Of a stretch of DNA of 64,000 nt, positions 43,536-54,346 are shown one piece after another. A program made the translations under genes and the position numbers. Origin of the DNA: Peromyscus leucopus. Its lineage: Eukaryota; Chordata; Mammalia; Rodentia; Cricetidae. A model generated the notes under the pieces. It had not been told where the DNA came from. It saw nothing but the letters and a program-made list of their open reading frames with translations, and ran no database searches. The first letter of the stretch is position 1, and each line of letters starts with the position of its first letter. The stretch is from assembly GCF_004664715.2 (NCBI RefSeq), contig NC_051068.1:51439453-51503452 (forward strand), given 5' to 3'.

Positions 43536-43551
43536 TGTGTGTGTGTGTGTG
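43484..43551. repeat. (GT)n microsatellite, about 34 units
   Basis: A long GT array with one TATG step near 43529. Frames on both strands encode only dipeptide repeats. Confidence 0.98.
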
Positions 43552-44317
43552 ACAGAGGAGAGTGAGATAAAGAGAGGGACTTTGGTTTCTGATAAGTGGA
43601 GCTTATTATGGTTCTCATTCTGATTCAGTGGCTTCTAGTCTGAGGTCATACTCTGTATAATGTAAACCATTTTGTATTTAGAAATTCCTTTTGGTTTTGT
43701 GACTCAGAACATTGTCTATCATGTAAAATTGAAAAGAATGAGTATTTCACAGCTGTGCTCTGAAATTGGTAGGTCAAGGTTGTTGACAGCATTATATAGA
43801 AGAAGTAAAGTGATTGATTTTTTTCTGCTCTAGTTTGATCAGTTGCTGAGGGATAAATTTAAACTTGATGCTGAAATTTTTATCACTATACACAGTGATA
43901 CCCATGACATTTATTTATGCAATATACTTTAATGGACTGGGTTAGGTGAAGGTCAAATAATGAAACATAGAGGAATATCAAAGTTGACAAACACAGTATT
44001 AATCACCTGTCCCCAAAGGTGGAAGAAAAGTCTACATTGTAACTCATCGTAAGAATGAAAAACTTTCATCCTTAAACTGTTCTTATAGAAGATCAACTAT
44101 ATTATTATTTTCAATCACTAGTTTGAATGAAAGACCCTGATAAATATTTCATAACTATTGAACATATGTCATGATAGATTTTAGTGTTATGCTTGCTAAC
44201 ATTTTGAAATTAATATTTAGGGGGCAGTGTAGAGGGTTGATAATGGGGAATTTAGCTAACACTAATGATGTTTTTAAAAAGACATGGAGGAGATTCTGAA
44301 AACATTAGGAGACAGAT

Positions 44318-44318
<1 letters not shown>
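43552..44318. other. AT-rich non-coding stretch, no gene seen
   Basis: No element recognised. Confidence 0.5.
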
Positions 44319-44319
<1 letters not shown>

Positions 44320-44361
<42 letters not shown>

Positions 44362-44369
44362 AATGTGCA

Positions 44370-44407
<38 letters not shown>
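44320..44407. repeat. Compound (AT)n...(GT)n tract
   Basis: About 19 AT units (44320-44357) and about 18 GT units (44371-44407) are separated by ACATAAATGTGCATTT. Confidence 0.97.
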
Positions 44408-44409
<2 letters not shown>

Positions 44410-44534
44410 AGAGGGTTTGAAGGAAGGAAAGGTAAGAAGAAAAGTATGTATTTATATTATGATCTCAAAAATCATGAATAATAACAAAAAATAAAAGCCA
44501 TATGAAAACCTGGCACTCTAGAAGCTTCCTGACG

Positions 44535-44584
44535 TATGTGTGTGTGTGTGTATACATATATATATGTGTGTGTATGTATATAAT
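44535..44584. repeat. (GT)/(AT) mixed dinucleotide tract
   Basis: TATGTGTGTGTGTGTGTATA, then CATATATATATGTGTGTGTA, almost fully alternating pyrimidine-purine. Confidence 0.9.
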
Positions 44585-45060
44585 TTCAACATGATTAGTA
44601 TATAATGATGGAAACAGCCCATATAGACAGATACTATATGCTATCCAAAATAAAACCCCAACACCAGAAATGAGATATGTCTTTCTCGGTTGGTAATCAA
44701 TGACATTCTTCAGATTTTCCAAATATTTTGAGAAATTTCCAATGCTATTGGCAATTAAATCAATTAATTTGATTAATAATAAAATAAATAATTACACTCC
44801 CCACCTTAACAAAACCTATTGCTGTTAACACAACATTTCTATTGCTGATTACACAACCACAATTCTATTACTGTTTACAGACATATAATAAAACATGGAA
44901 AAGTATAGCTGGTAGTTAAACTGGAAGTTTCACCACTATAGCTAACTTATATAGCACTACTGTAAGAAAAAAAAAAAAAAAGAATCACCAATCTCACACA
45001 GCTACTAATGTTATACCTCTGGTTAAATTGTAGTACAAATGTTATGAGAATCACTACACA
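44585..45060. other. AT-rich non-coding stretch, no gene seen
   Basis: An A-run at 44967-44981 may be a retroelement tail; nothing else recognised. Confidence 0.45.
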
Positions 45061-45064
45061 CTTA

Positions 45065-45590
45065 AACTTTTTTTTTCATTTTTGAGATTATACTATGATT
45101 AGAATGTCTCTCCCTTCCCTTTTCTCCCTCCAAAACTTCACATATACCCTTGACCACTTTCAAATTCATGTCCTCTTCTTTCATTAACTGTTATTTTATT
45201 AATATGTATATATATATATGACTAAATATAACATTTCTGCCCATTTAATGTTCTCTCCACATTCTTCACTTGCCTGTGGTTCTTTCTGTGAGGTTGAGGT
45301 CTCATGGACTTTTTCTTATCCACTTTAGCATATCTATTGTGTTATGCTTATTCAGGTCACATTTGGGCAGTCATGTTGGTGAAACTTTAAGGATGCAGCT
45401 TCTGACATTACTAAGAGGCACAATCTCACAGCAAACTCCATGATCTTCTAACTCTTACAATCTTTTTTCCCCTTGCTTCCACAACATTCCATGAACCTTA
45501 GGAGTAGGTGTGTTTTATAGATGTATCTATTGGGATTGAGCTTCACAACTCTCTGAATTTTCATTCCAAACATTTTTAAAATTGCATTTA
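45065..45590 (-). mobile_element. L1 3' UTR, antisense
   Basis: TCTCCCTTCCCTTTTCTCCC, TTCAAATTCATGTCCTCTTC, ATTACTAAGAGGCACAATCT, TGTGTTTTATAGATGTATC and ATTGGGATTGAGCTTCACAA follow a recurring rodent antisense L1 3' UTR pattern. Confidence 0.55.
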
Positions 45591-45667
45591 ATATCCCTTA
45601 CATATGATGAAACACATATATGATATTGTCAGCAAAGCCAAGAACTAGGGTATCTATAGGTAATAGG

Positions 45668-46341
45668 TGTGGTGGTATTGTGTTCCCCAAAATATTGTGC
45701 ACCCTAATAAACTTACCTGGGGTCAGAGGCAGAACAGCCACTAGATACACAGGCTAGAAAATGGTGGCACTCGCACCTAGCATTCCAGAGGTAGAAATCC
45801 CTCTGGATCTCTGAGTTAAAGACCACATTGGAAACGGTCAGGCATGGTGACACATGCCTTTAATCCCAGAAAGCGAGTCTTTAATCCCAGGGAGTGGTGG
45901 TAGAAAGCAGAAAGGTATACAAGGACCAGAAATTAGCAGCATTTGGCTGGTTAAGCTTTCAGGCTTCAAGCAGAGCAATTCAACTGAGACACATTGGGAT
46001 GAGGATACAGAAGCTTCCAGTCTGAGGAAAAAACCAGCTGAGGAACTGGTGAGGTGAGGTAGCTGTGGACTGTTCTGTCTCTCTGGTCTTCCAGTATTTA
46101 CCCCAATACTTGGCTCCAGGTTTGTTTTATTAATAAAGACTCTTTTTTTTTTGTTTGTTTGTTTGTTTTTTCGAGACAGGGTTTCTCTGTGTAGCTTTGC
46201 GCCTTTTCCTGGAACTCACTTGGTAGCCCAGGCTGGCCTTGAACTCACAGAGATCCGCCTGCCTCTGCCTCCCGAGTGCTGGGATTAAAGGCGTGTGCCA
46301 CCACCACCTGGCAATAAAGACTCTTTAAGATTCATGTTAAA
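45668..46341 (+). mobile_element. Solo LTR, TGTGGTGGTATTG family, carrying a nested B1
   Basis: The LTR begins TGTGGTGGTATTGTGTTCCC and ends GATTCATGTTAAA (terminal CA mutated to AA), flanked by AATAGG at 45662-45667 and 46342-46347. The exact 6-bp TSD supports class II. Without the B1 and its duplication the LTR is about 490 bp, like the copy at 41557. It interrupts L1 3' UTR that continues at 46348. Confidence 0.88.
46145..46312 (-). mobile_element. B1 SINE nested in a solo LTR, with TSD
   Basis: T-run and GTTT tail, CGAGACAGGGTTTCTCTGTG, and CCACCACCTGGC at the inverted 5' end. AATAAAGACTCTT flanks it at 46132-46144 and 46313-46325 (13 bp, exact). Little diverged, so young. Confidence 0.96.
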
Positions 46342-46347
46342 AATAGG

Positions 46348-46860
46348 TCTAGAAGAATACCTACTACTATTATTTTGCTAAATGAACATAGCAATAAAAT
46401 AACTCCTAATTCATAGTTCAATGCAATCTTCATCAGGCATGCTTCTTCTTTCAATAAGTGGTAATCACCAGAGAAACTCACAGGTGGTCAATATGGAGAC
46501 AATAGATGTTAGAAAGGGCTTCTTTAAATGTGATGTCTATACTATACCCCTTCCCTCAAAGTTCAGGAATCTACGTGGAAGAGAAGGAGGAAAGCTGTAA
46601 GAACCAAGGTGCCAAAGAGCTCCAAGGAAACAGTGTTTTCCAGATACAACTAGGGAAGAAGCACATATGCATTCACAGAGATTGTGATAGCATGCATAAG
46701 ACCTGAACAAGCTCAAGACATCACAGGAGAGGGAAAGTACTCATAAAGACTACCCCAAGACAAGTTATTCTCAGTTAATAGGCCCCAGAAGAAGGAAATA
46801 AATTTTCTTCAATGGACTGTCACTGGGTATATCAACCATGCTCCATGCTCAGGAGTTGTC
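46348..46860 (+). mobile_element. L1 (Lx-type) 3' UTR
   Basis: AGAAGAATACCTACTACTAT, ATTTTGCTAAATGAACATAGC, TCATCAGGCATGCTTC, GGAGGAAAGCTGTAAGAACC and TGCATAAGACCTGAACAAGC are in L1 3' UTR order. Confidence 0.72.
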
Positions 46861-47142
46861 AGCCATTAGTATTAACTCCTTATAATAATTTCAAGTGATT
46901 GCATTTTGTTGGCCTTACTCATTGTATAACAATAAATTCAATCATGGTTTCTTCTCTGCATCCTTACAGTCCACTGAACTTGACCACTGAATATCATATA
47001 GAGTTCCATACTGTTCTTTCTTCTTGGCCGTAATGTTTACAATAAACACCAACATGCTATTGTCTCTGATGTTCTTCTTGTAAGACCCGGTCCTTAGAAA
47101 TATTTCTGTGACGCCATTGTAATTAGAAGGTTTCTCCAGTCC
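46861..47142. other. Non-coding stretch, possibly L1-derived
   Basis: A 68-codon minus-strand frame (46942-47148) shows no domain. No clear repeat identity. Confidence 0.4.
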
Positions 47143-47504
47143 TGCCAAGCCCCTACAGTCTTGCAGCCTGCTTATAAAGTAATCATTCAGAAGCTTATAT
47201 TAATTATAACTGCTTGGCCATTAGCTCAGGCTTATTACGGACTAGCTCTTATGCTTTAACTAACCCATAAGTCTTATCATTATTTAGCCACATGGCTTGG
47301 TACCTTTTCTCAGTTAGACATCCTCATCTAGATTCCTCTGCATCTGGCTGGCAATTCTTGATTTGGCCCTTCCTCTTCCCAGAATTCTCCTCATCTGCTA
47401 GCCCCACCTATATTTCCTGCCTGGCTACTGGCCACTCAGCATTTTATTTATCAACCAATCAGAGCAATACATATTCACAGCATACAGAACGACATCTCAC
47501 AGCA
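47143..47504 (-). mobile_element. 3' LTR of a MYSERV/RMER15-like provirus
   Basis: On the minus strand the LTR starts TGCTGTGAGATGTCG immediately after a purine tract and ends near GGGGCTTGGCA, about 362 bp. In plus-strand form, AGAAGCTTATATTAATTATAACTGC, CTAACCCATAAGTC and TATCAACCAATCAGAGCAA are nearly identical to the copy at 61604-61964, so these two belong to one subfamily. Confidence 0.85.
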
Positions 47505-48800
47505 CTTCCCCTTTTCTGTCTAGTCAAAAAGGAAGATTTTAACTTTAACATAGTAAAATTACATGTAAAAAAAGTTATCAAGCAAGAATTACAGTTATAA
47601 CATCTAGTTTATTTGTATTTGGCAAAATCAAAGAAAATATTCTATCTATCCCATATTTATGAGTCTAAAGTTTCATATCTAATTTATCTTTTATCATAAC
47701 CAAGGAAAATTATAACTAGCTAGTCTTCAACTACATCAAAGATCTCAGAAGGATATAATATTACCAAAATAAACAGAAAATGCATTGTAAGAAACTTCCA
47801 AAATTCTGGAAATGACAGAGACAGCTGCCTGCCTGGACAGTCATCCAAAGTTCCTCTGTAACATTGGGGTATCCATCTTCAGCCAATAGGCCTACAGTTT
47901 CTCAGTTGCTTCTCTCTGTGTCCTGTAGAATGTCTGGCAATTTCTTCTGCGAGGCAGGAACCTCAAGGACCATCTCACCTTGCTGAGTTCAGCTGTCACT
48001 TTCCTATGGTTCCTGCATGTACAGTTTATATAACAACCTGTCAAGCAGTCCAGGCAAGAGTAGTTTCTTGCCCATTTTGTGGCCATTTTGTGCCAAGAAG
48101 ACGACTCCATATAGAGTGTCTTCAATGCCCATCTTCCTCTTTGAAGTAAATGGGTACTGCCCACAGACATATGTTACTATCCAGAAAAGTTTAAGTTCTT
48201 AAAAATATTTTAAATGACATATTCTGTAGGTCTTTGAAGTGTTTGAATATTACTTACCTAATTGAAATATATCTATGGATACCTAGAAAACTTAACTAAT
48301 GTGACTATGAGTTTGGCTATCATAGATGACTAATAATCTACAGTTCTTAATTATAAATTACAATTTCAAATGAGCTGCACAAACACAATACCTTAAACAA
48401 GAGTAGAAATATACATACAGTATAACAAAATTAACTTTAAATTTTCAATAAGCTAAAATGTATAGCCAATTAAAACATTTCAAGCAAGTTGTTGCTCTTT
48501 AAAAGTAGATTCAATAATCTACCCTTTCATCCTATCATATCTATATCAATGTCATAGTGGCCAAACTTGTTTCCTCTGAAAGTATTCTTCACAGGGTTTT
48601 TGTGGTTTGTCTCTTAGAGCAGTGTTTGAACCTCTAGAAGGTAAGTAACACAGCCAATGTCTTGTATGCATTTTATTTTGTGGCAGTAGATGCTTTTAAG
48701 TATTGTTTTCTTGCCCTTTAGAATCTTTGATCTTGTTTTAGATTCCAGAAGGAAAGAGGTTTTCTTCCTCTATCACGTCACCTTCTTGGGGAAATAGATT
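47505..48800 (-). mobile_element. ERV internal region upstream of the 3' LTR
   Basis: Next to the LTR the minus strand carries GACAGAAAAGGGGAAG (47505-47520), a polypurine tract. Upstream sequence (GATCTCAGAAGGATATAATA, TGGACAGTCATCCAAAGTTC, GTCCTGTAGAATGTCTGGCA on the plus strand) is non-coding and recalls the 3' internal part of a cricetid ERV. No gag, pol or env remnant is recognised. The upstream boundary near 48.8 kb is a guess, and no 5' LTR is seen. Confidence 0.6.
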
Positions 48801-49004
48801 CCACGGTCTCTCTAGTAAAGGGCTAAAAACCAATGTGATCTAAGACAATTAATACTATATATAACTAATTAATCACTTTAACTCATTGTCCTCAAAGATG
48901 AGGGTGTAATGGTATGAAATATTCAAAGTTTTGTAACTTAAAGAAAAATAGCTATGCATAGCAGTTCCCAGTACCAGTTTTGGTTTTTAACATTTCTTTC
49001 TGTC

Positions 49005-49084
49005 TTCCTTCCTTCCTTCCTTCCTTCCTTCCTTCCTTCCTTCCTTCCTTCCTTCCTTCCTTCCTCCCTCCCTCCCCTTCTCTG

Positions 49085-49146
<62 letters not shown>
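49005..49146. repeat. (CCTT)n, (CCCT)n then (GA)n array
   Basis: About 15 CCTT units (49005-49064) and CCCT variants are followed after TCTGTAT by 30 GA units (49087-49146). One strand switches from all-pyrimidine to all-purine within 10 bases. Confidence 0.97.
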
Positions 49147-49148
<2 letters not shown>

Positions 49149-49230
49149 AATCCTCTCCTTCCAATTAACTTCACCTCTTCAGATTTAGCAGCAATCTCCT
49201 TTACCCACTGGGCTGTCCCCCTGGCCTAGA
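49147..49230 (-). mobile_element. SINE head remnant (B2/B3-type), antisense
   Basis: TCCTTTACCCACTGGGCTGT then CCCCCTGGCC matches the inverted tRNA-like 5' head of B2/B3 SINEs. The GA array may have grown from its body. Confidence 0.5.
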
Positions 49231-49250
49231 TACCATCTTCAATAGGACAC

Positions 49251-49302
49251 TGCACGTGCGCGCGTGCACACACACACACACATACACACACACACACACA
49301 CA

Positions 49303-49350
<48 letters not shown>
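49251..49350. repeat. 100-bp alternating pyrimidine-purine tract
   Basis: TGCACGTGCGCGCGTGCACA leads into (CA)n and then about 22 TA units. Almost every step alternates pyrimidine and purine, with one break at the CA/TA junction. Confidence 0.97.
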
Positions 49351-49353
<3 letters not shown>

Positions 49354-49359
49354 GAGAAA

Positions 49360-50190
49360 GTGAACTCTGATAGTACTGTTTATGTTTATTTTCAGCCATT
49401 CTATTAAGTCATGTTTTGAAATTGGTTTTAAACTATCCTTTTGCATCATACAAAATGTAAGTTCATTGAAGGAAAATACAAATAGAAAAAAGTTTGAAAT
49501 CATATCTTCTTTGTTGAAAAAAAGCTCATAAAAATACCGTAATTTTTAAAATTTTCTGTGGACACATTTTTGAGTCTCATGGATCCAACTACTGAATGGA
49601 GTTGTATTGCCAATATTATCTTCTACTTTTCATTTACCAATAGATATTTTATGATTTTAACTTTTCCACTTATCCTGTTCTAATATTGTCTTCAAATTTT
49701 AAATAACAAAAATAATTGCAATGAATGTTCATGAGAATCTACCTAACGAGAACACTGACAGACTTTACCATAGCATTTCTAATTATAGAATCCACAATAT
49801 TCTGCACTGAAAAAGTCTACAGATAATATTGAATGTATACATCTCTTCTGTAACATTTAAATCAGTCAAGATACCCTGATCTTGTCAAGCTTTTGTCATC
49901 CCTTATTGTTGAAAATGGAAAACCCATTGATTTACATTTTGCTACCCATAGTTACACAACTGTGAAACTGTACCCCACGATTGCATGCAATTCTCACTTT
50001 GATTTAGTTCCTTATTTTGGTTTTACACAACACTATCCAGACTTTGACTGTTCTCATTTAACTCCCAACTTTTATAAGAGAAATGGTTTTAGACTCAATG
50101 GATGAAAGACAACATGTCTTTCATTTTAAATAATGACCTGCACTGCTAGCTCCTTAGTTGTAAATAGCCTTGTGCAATTTTTTTAAATAG
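49360..50190. other. AT-rich non-coding stretch, no gene seen
   Basis: A 70-codon plus frame (49893-50105) shows no domain; possibly part of an old repeat. Confidence 0.45.
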
Positions 50191-50194
50191 CATC

Positions 50195-51540
50195 CCACTG
50201 TGAACCCAAAGCATGTATCTTTTGTGTATCCATCAGTGGACAGGCAGTTGTGTTATTTCTATGTTTGGTGATTGTTAAATGTGGTGAAGTGAAGGTGGAG
50301 TGTAAGCATGTGTTTGACATTGTGACTTTCATTTGGATATATGCCTACAAGTGTAATGTAATTCTACTTTTAGGTTTATAATGAATTTTCACCCCAAATT
50401 GCTATAATAAGTTTACTATTTCACATTTTCACAGTGTATAAATGTCTCTCTTCCTCCACATCCTTATCAGCATTCATTGTCAGCCTTTTTGATGATTGTT
50501 ACTCTCCTTGAGTTAAGTATGCATCATTTTAATTTTGATTTATATATCCATAGTGACTAGTGGTATTCAGGTTTAATTTTTTAAACATTATTTGTTGGAT
50601 GATTTTACATCTCCTTTTGAGAAATATTTGTATTTCTTCCCTATTTTTCAACTGGATTATATACTGTTTCTGCTACTGATGTTTTGAAGTTTCTCATATA
50701 CTTTAAATATCAACCCCATATCAAATACAGTGTATAAATAGTTTCTTCTATACTACAGATTGTTTCTTCTGACTGTAGATTATTACCTTGACTGATCAGT
50801 GGATTTATAGTTTAATAAAGTCTCACTTCATTGTCTTGGCTTTTGTATCTTATGCTGTTAGGATACTGAAAAAAAATCTTCACTCATTCTACTATGTTAA
50901 TGAAATTCTTTGGCATTTTCTTTTCAGAGTTTTATGATTTTAGGGATTACATTTAAGTCTTTGCCTCACTTTGAGTTGATATTGTTTACTGATGACAAGT
51001 GTGAAGTTTCTGTTTTTTTCTAATATGTATTTAACTTTCCCATTTCATTTACTTCAAAGAATATAATTTTCTTTATTTAAAATTCTGAAAACATTTTCAA
51101 TGAAATCAGTTGTCTGTAGAATCATGAGTTTATCTCCTGGCTTCCTATTTATCAAAGTGTCTCTATTTACCCCGCTCCATGGTGTTCTTCGCACTGTAAC
51201 TCTGTACTCTATTTTGAAACAGGTATGATTACCTCCTGTTTGGCTCTCTTTTCTCATGGAGGCTTTGGCTATTTGAGGTTCTGAGGATTCCATATAACAT
51301 TTAGCTTTGATGTTTACAGTTATTTGAAGTATATCATGGATCCTTAGGTAGAGTCTCAGAATAATTTTTACATTTCCTTAAATATGGGCATTTAAACAAT
51401 GTTCATATTTTTCCAAATCCTGAACACTGTATGTTGTTCAAAAGGTTTGCATCTACTCTGCTTTCTTACATCAATGTTTTGTCATTTTCATTATAATAAT
51501 TTCTCAAATGTCATTTGATATTTACAAGTTTTGCTATATG
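50195..51540 (-). mobile_element. L1 ORF2, antisense, ancient (L1M-like)
   Basis: TGGATATATGCCTACAAGTG, CACAGTGTATAAATGTCTC, CTCCACATCCTTATCAGCAT, GAGTTTTATGATTTTAGGGATTACA, TTTAAGTCTTTGCCTCACTTTGAG, and ATGGAGGCTTTGGCTATTTG track the antisense of about 1.3 kb of reverse transcriptase and C-terminal ORF2. No long frame remains. Its high divergence suits a mammal-wide L1. Confidence 0.88.
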
Positions 51541-51865
51541 TGCTCCAGCAGTATAAACAAAGGTTTCTGTTTATATATCAAAGTCACTGTAAGGGAGGCA
51601 GTTGTAAATTAACACATTTTGTTAATGTCATTAGTCAACAAGCATTGAAGTCTAGACATTCATGGTTCAGTGATTACTATGCTGTTCAGTATCTTCTGAA
51701 GCACAGACAAGGTTATAGCTTGGTTTTTTTTTTTTTTTGCTTCAATTTATAGTGTTTCTTAGTAACTACATAAAATAATTTGCTTGCATAATAAGTGATG
51801 CACAATATGTATTGAAGGCATTGAAGTGATGACTATACATATTGTGAGAACAGAAAATTACTACT
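51541..51865. other. Non-coding stretch, no gene seen
   Basis: A T-run (51724-51737) is the only notable feature. Confidence 0.5.
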
Positions 51866-51867
51866 TC

Positions 51868-52262
51868 TGTGTCTGTCACTGTTATAAAACACCTAATTTA
51901 AACAGTTTGGAGAGAAATGATTTATTTGAATTACAATTTCAAGTTAAAGCCAATCATTTTGAGGACATCAAATTAGGAACTCCAGTCACTGGCCACATCC
52001 CATCCACAGTTAAGAACAAAGAAAGAGTAAGTATATTTTCACATGTTTCCTTGTTTGTTTTCAGCTACATATCTTCTCTCTTGTCCAGTCCAGGCTACCT
52101 AACATAGGAAACTGTTGCTCACAGTCGGCTAGCTCACCCCATTTCAATTAAGGATCTCTCTAACACATGCTCAGCGGCCAACTTTATTTAGATGACTCCT
52201 CATTAAGATTTTCTTCCTAGGTAATTTTAGATCGTGTGAAGTTGACAGTTAAAATTATGCAG
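51868..52262 (+). mobile_element. Diverged rodent interspersed repeat, family not named
   Basis: CTGTCACTGTTATAAAACACC, GGAGAGAAATGATTTATTTG, TGCTCAGCGGCCAACTTTAT, ATTAAGATTTTCTTCCTAGG and GTGTGAAGTTGACAGTTAAAAT recall a common rodent repeat ending in GTCAAGTTGACATAAA. I cannot name it with confidence. Confidence 0.45.
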
Positions 52263-53205
52263 CATAAAATAAATAAAATTTTTAAGGTATCCAGCATAGT
52301 GTTGTAAATCATAATCTTGAAAGACACAGCATTAAGAAATCCCAACATATAATTAGGAAGAGTGTAAGAAAACAGTTTATCTAGTAGACTAGTATATTAT
52401 AAATTTGTGGTCATTATGATGTATAGTCACCAGATTTTACTAGTTTTCATATAGTCTAGCAGTAAGCTGTTTTATCAATGACTTATTTAAACCCTCTAGG
52501 TTCATATATCATAAATAATGTACACTTAGTCTTTTAAAAATTATTTTCATAATAAGAGAGGTTTAATACATAATTGGGAAAAATTATTGCTTATGATCTT
52601 TGGTAGATATATATTCTTTATTGGAACCCTTTTGTGTTGTGATAAAATCATCTGAAATTAGTACTATTTCATAAAAAATTTAGCTTTGGGAAGATGTATT
52701 GAGGAAAAAATTGTTGAGTCATGCACTTTCATTCAATAATATGATCTTTTATATATTATATTCTAGTAAATGGGTTTACCACAAATTTGTAGAAAAAAGT
52801 ATCTGCAGAAAAAATTTATAATGCAAATAAAAATATCTACATTACAGAGATTAAGTACAAATAAAATGATATAAATTTCACTGCTCAAATGAATAATAAT
52901 TACAGATTTCAAAGAAAGAGAGTAAAAAGACAGGAACAGGAAGGATAATAGGAGCAACAATTGGAACAGAAACAATAGATATAAGAAAACAAAACAAAAT
53001 AAAATGAGAAGCATCATTAACAGGTTGGAAAAAAATCACTCTAAGTATCAATGAAGAGTTCCCCAGGTAATGCTCATAAAATGATAATCAGTGTGAAAAA
53101 GATACCAGCACATAAATGACTGTTTTGTGAACTATAGGTGACATTCAAATAAAAAGAAAGTGTTTTAAATTAAGAAAATCGTGGTGTAAAGCATAATGGA
53201 AACAC
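52263..53205. other. AT-rich non-coding stretch, no gene seen
   Basis: An 84-codon minus frame (52763-53017) is Leu/Phe/Ile-rich from AT bias. A purine-rich patch (52910-52945) lies within. Confidence 0.55.
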
Positions 53206-53209
53206 TCGA

Positions 53210-53420
53210 GTGGGTATCTAGATATATCAGAAAGAAGAATTTCTTCATGTTTAGATTTTTTTGAATTCCTTGCATATTCAAGATACTAATCTTTTGTCAG
53301 ATATACAATTGGTAAATACTTTTCCCATTCTGTAGACTATCTCTTAACACAAATTATGGTGTCTTTTTGTGTATACAAGTATTTAGTTTCATGTGGTCCC
53401 ATTTATTGATTGTTGATCTT
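53210..53420 (-). mobile_element. L1 ORF2, antisense, segment 1 (split by B1)
   Basis: TTTGTCAGATATACAATTGG, CTTTTCCCATTCTGTAGACT and TGGTCCCATTTATTGATTGT are antisense ORF2, broken by the B1 and continued at 53599. Confidence 0.85.
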
Positions 53421-53587
53421 TTTTATTTGTTTGTTTGTTTGTTTTTTTAGGCAAGGTTTCTCTGTGTAGCTTTGGAGCCTTTCCTGGAACTCACTCTGTA
53501 GTCCAGGCTGGCCTCAAACTCACAGAGATCCACCTGCCTCTGCCTTCCGAGTGCTGGGATAAAGGTGTGTGCCACCACCAGGCTTGC
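53421..53587 (-). mobile_element. B1 SINE nested in antisense L1, with TSD
   Basis: GTTT-rich tail, GCAAGGTTTCTCTGTGTAGC, GCCTCAAACTCACAGAGATC, and a CACCACCAGGC end. TTGTTGATCTT flanks it at 53410-53420 and 53588-53598. Confidence 0.95.
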
Positions 53588-53598
53588 TTGTTGATCTT

Positions 53599-53989
53599 AA
53601 TGCCTACTTTATTTGGTTCATGTTCAGGACATATTTTCAAGTGCCCATGAGTTCATGTGTACTCCCTACTTTCTCCTCTATAAGATTCATGACATCAAAC
53701 ATTGTATTACAGTCCTTTATCCACATGGAGTTGAGTTTTAAACAGGAAAGAATATAAGGATCTATTTTTATTCTTCTACACACAGTTGTCTAGTTTGACC
53801 AGCAGCATTTGTTGGAGAAGCTGCTCTTTCCACAATCTATATTTTTTGACTTTTTTTGCAAGAAATCTGGTCTCTTGCATAAGCTCCAACTGTTCTAGCC
53901 TTTTCTCTCATTTCTGACGGAATATTTGATGTTCCCTAATTAAAAAGCATCATATCTCAATTCCATTACTCATAGGTTGGTATGTATTC
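53599..53989 (-). mobile_element. L1 ORF2, antisense, segment 2
   Basis: AATGCCTACTTTATTTGGTTC, CTTTATCCACATGGAGTTGA, TTTTATTCTTCTACACACAG and GACCAGCAGCATTTGTTGGA continue antisense ORF2. Confidence 0.82.
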
Positions 53990-53995
53990 TCAATG

Positions 53996-54340
53996 TGTGG
54001 AGGCCCACAAATGTTTCCTAGTGAGATCTGAGCTTGCTTCACCCAGCAGGGCTGCATTAGAGGATTGCTTGACTACATGCATGCTTACAAGGTGTTTGGA
54101 AGGTCTACACTAGGCTGTGCTAGGGCGAGGTCTTTTGCTCTACCCCTTGCTATTCCTATAAAAAGCCCTTTAGAAGAGACAGGAGGGACCAGTGGATAAG
54201 GATCCAGGCTTTCCTGAGGCTATACTGTGTTTTTTATCTATTTCTCTCCCCTCAATCTTTCCAAGTCTCTTTTATACTTCTCTCCTCAGGAGTAGCCTGG
54301 GGTAAAATGTGGGAGCCAGTCTCCCAACTAAGCTCGCACA
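53996..54340 (+). mobile_element. Solo LTR, ERVK-type, with exact TSD
   Basis: The LTR runs TGTGGAGGCCCACAAATG to AAGCTCGCACA (345 bp) between TCAATG repeats (53990-53995 and 54341-54346). TATAAAA lies at 54157-54163. A C/T-rich stretch (54240-54300) and CTCCTCAGGAGTAGCC follow before the U5 end. No AATAAA is evident between TATA and the end, which is odd for a functional LTR. No internal sequence remains. Confidence 0.92.
54157..54163 (+). promoter_or_regulatory. LTR TATA box
   Basis: CCTATAAAAAGCCC sits about 160 bp into the LTR, the expected position for a short U3. Activity is not demonstrable from sequence. Confidence 0.7.
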
Positions 54341-54346
54341 TCAATG

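Noticed and set aside
43418..43623. Cys/Val or His/Thr dipeptide-repeat frames
   Set aside because: Translations of a (GT)n microsatellite.
48938..49229. Arg/Glu- and Pro/Ser-repeat frames
   Set aside because: Translations of GA and CCTT arrays.
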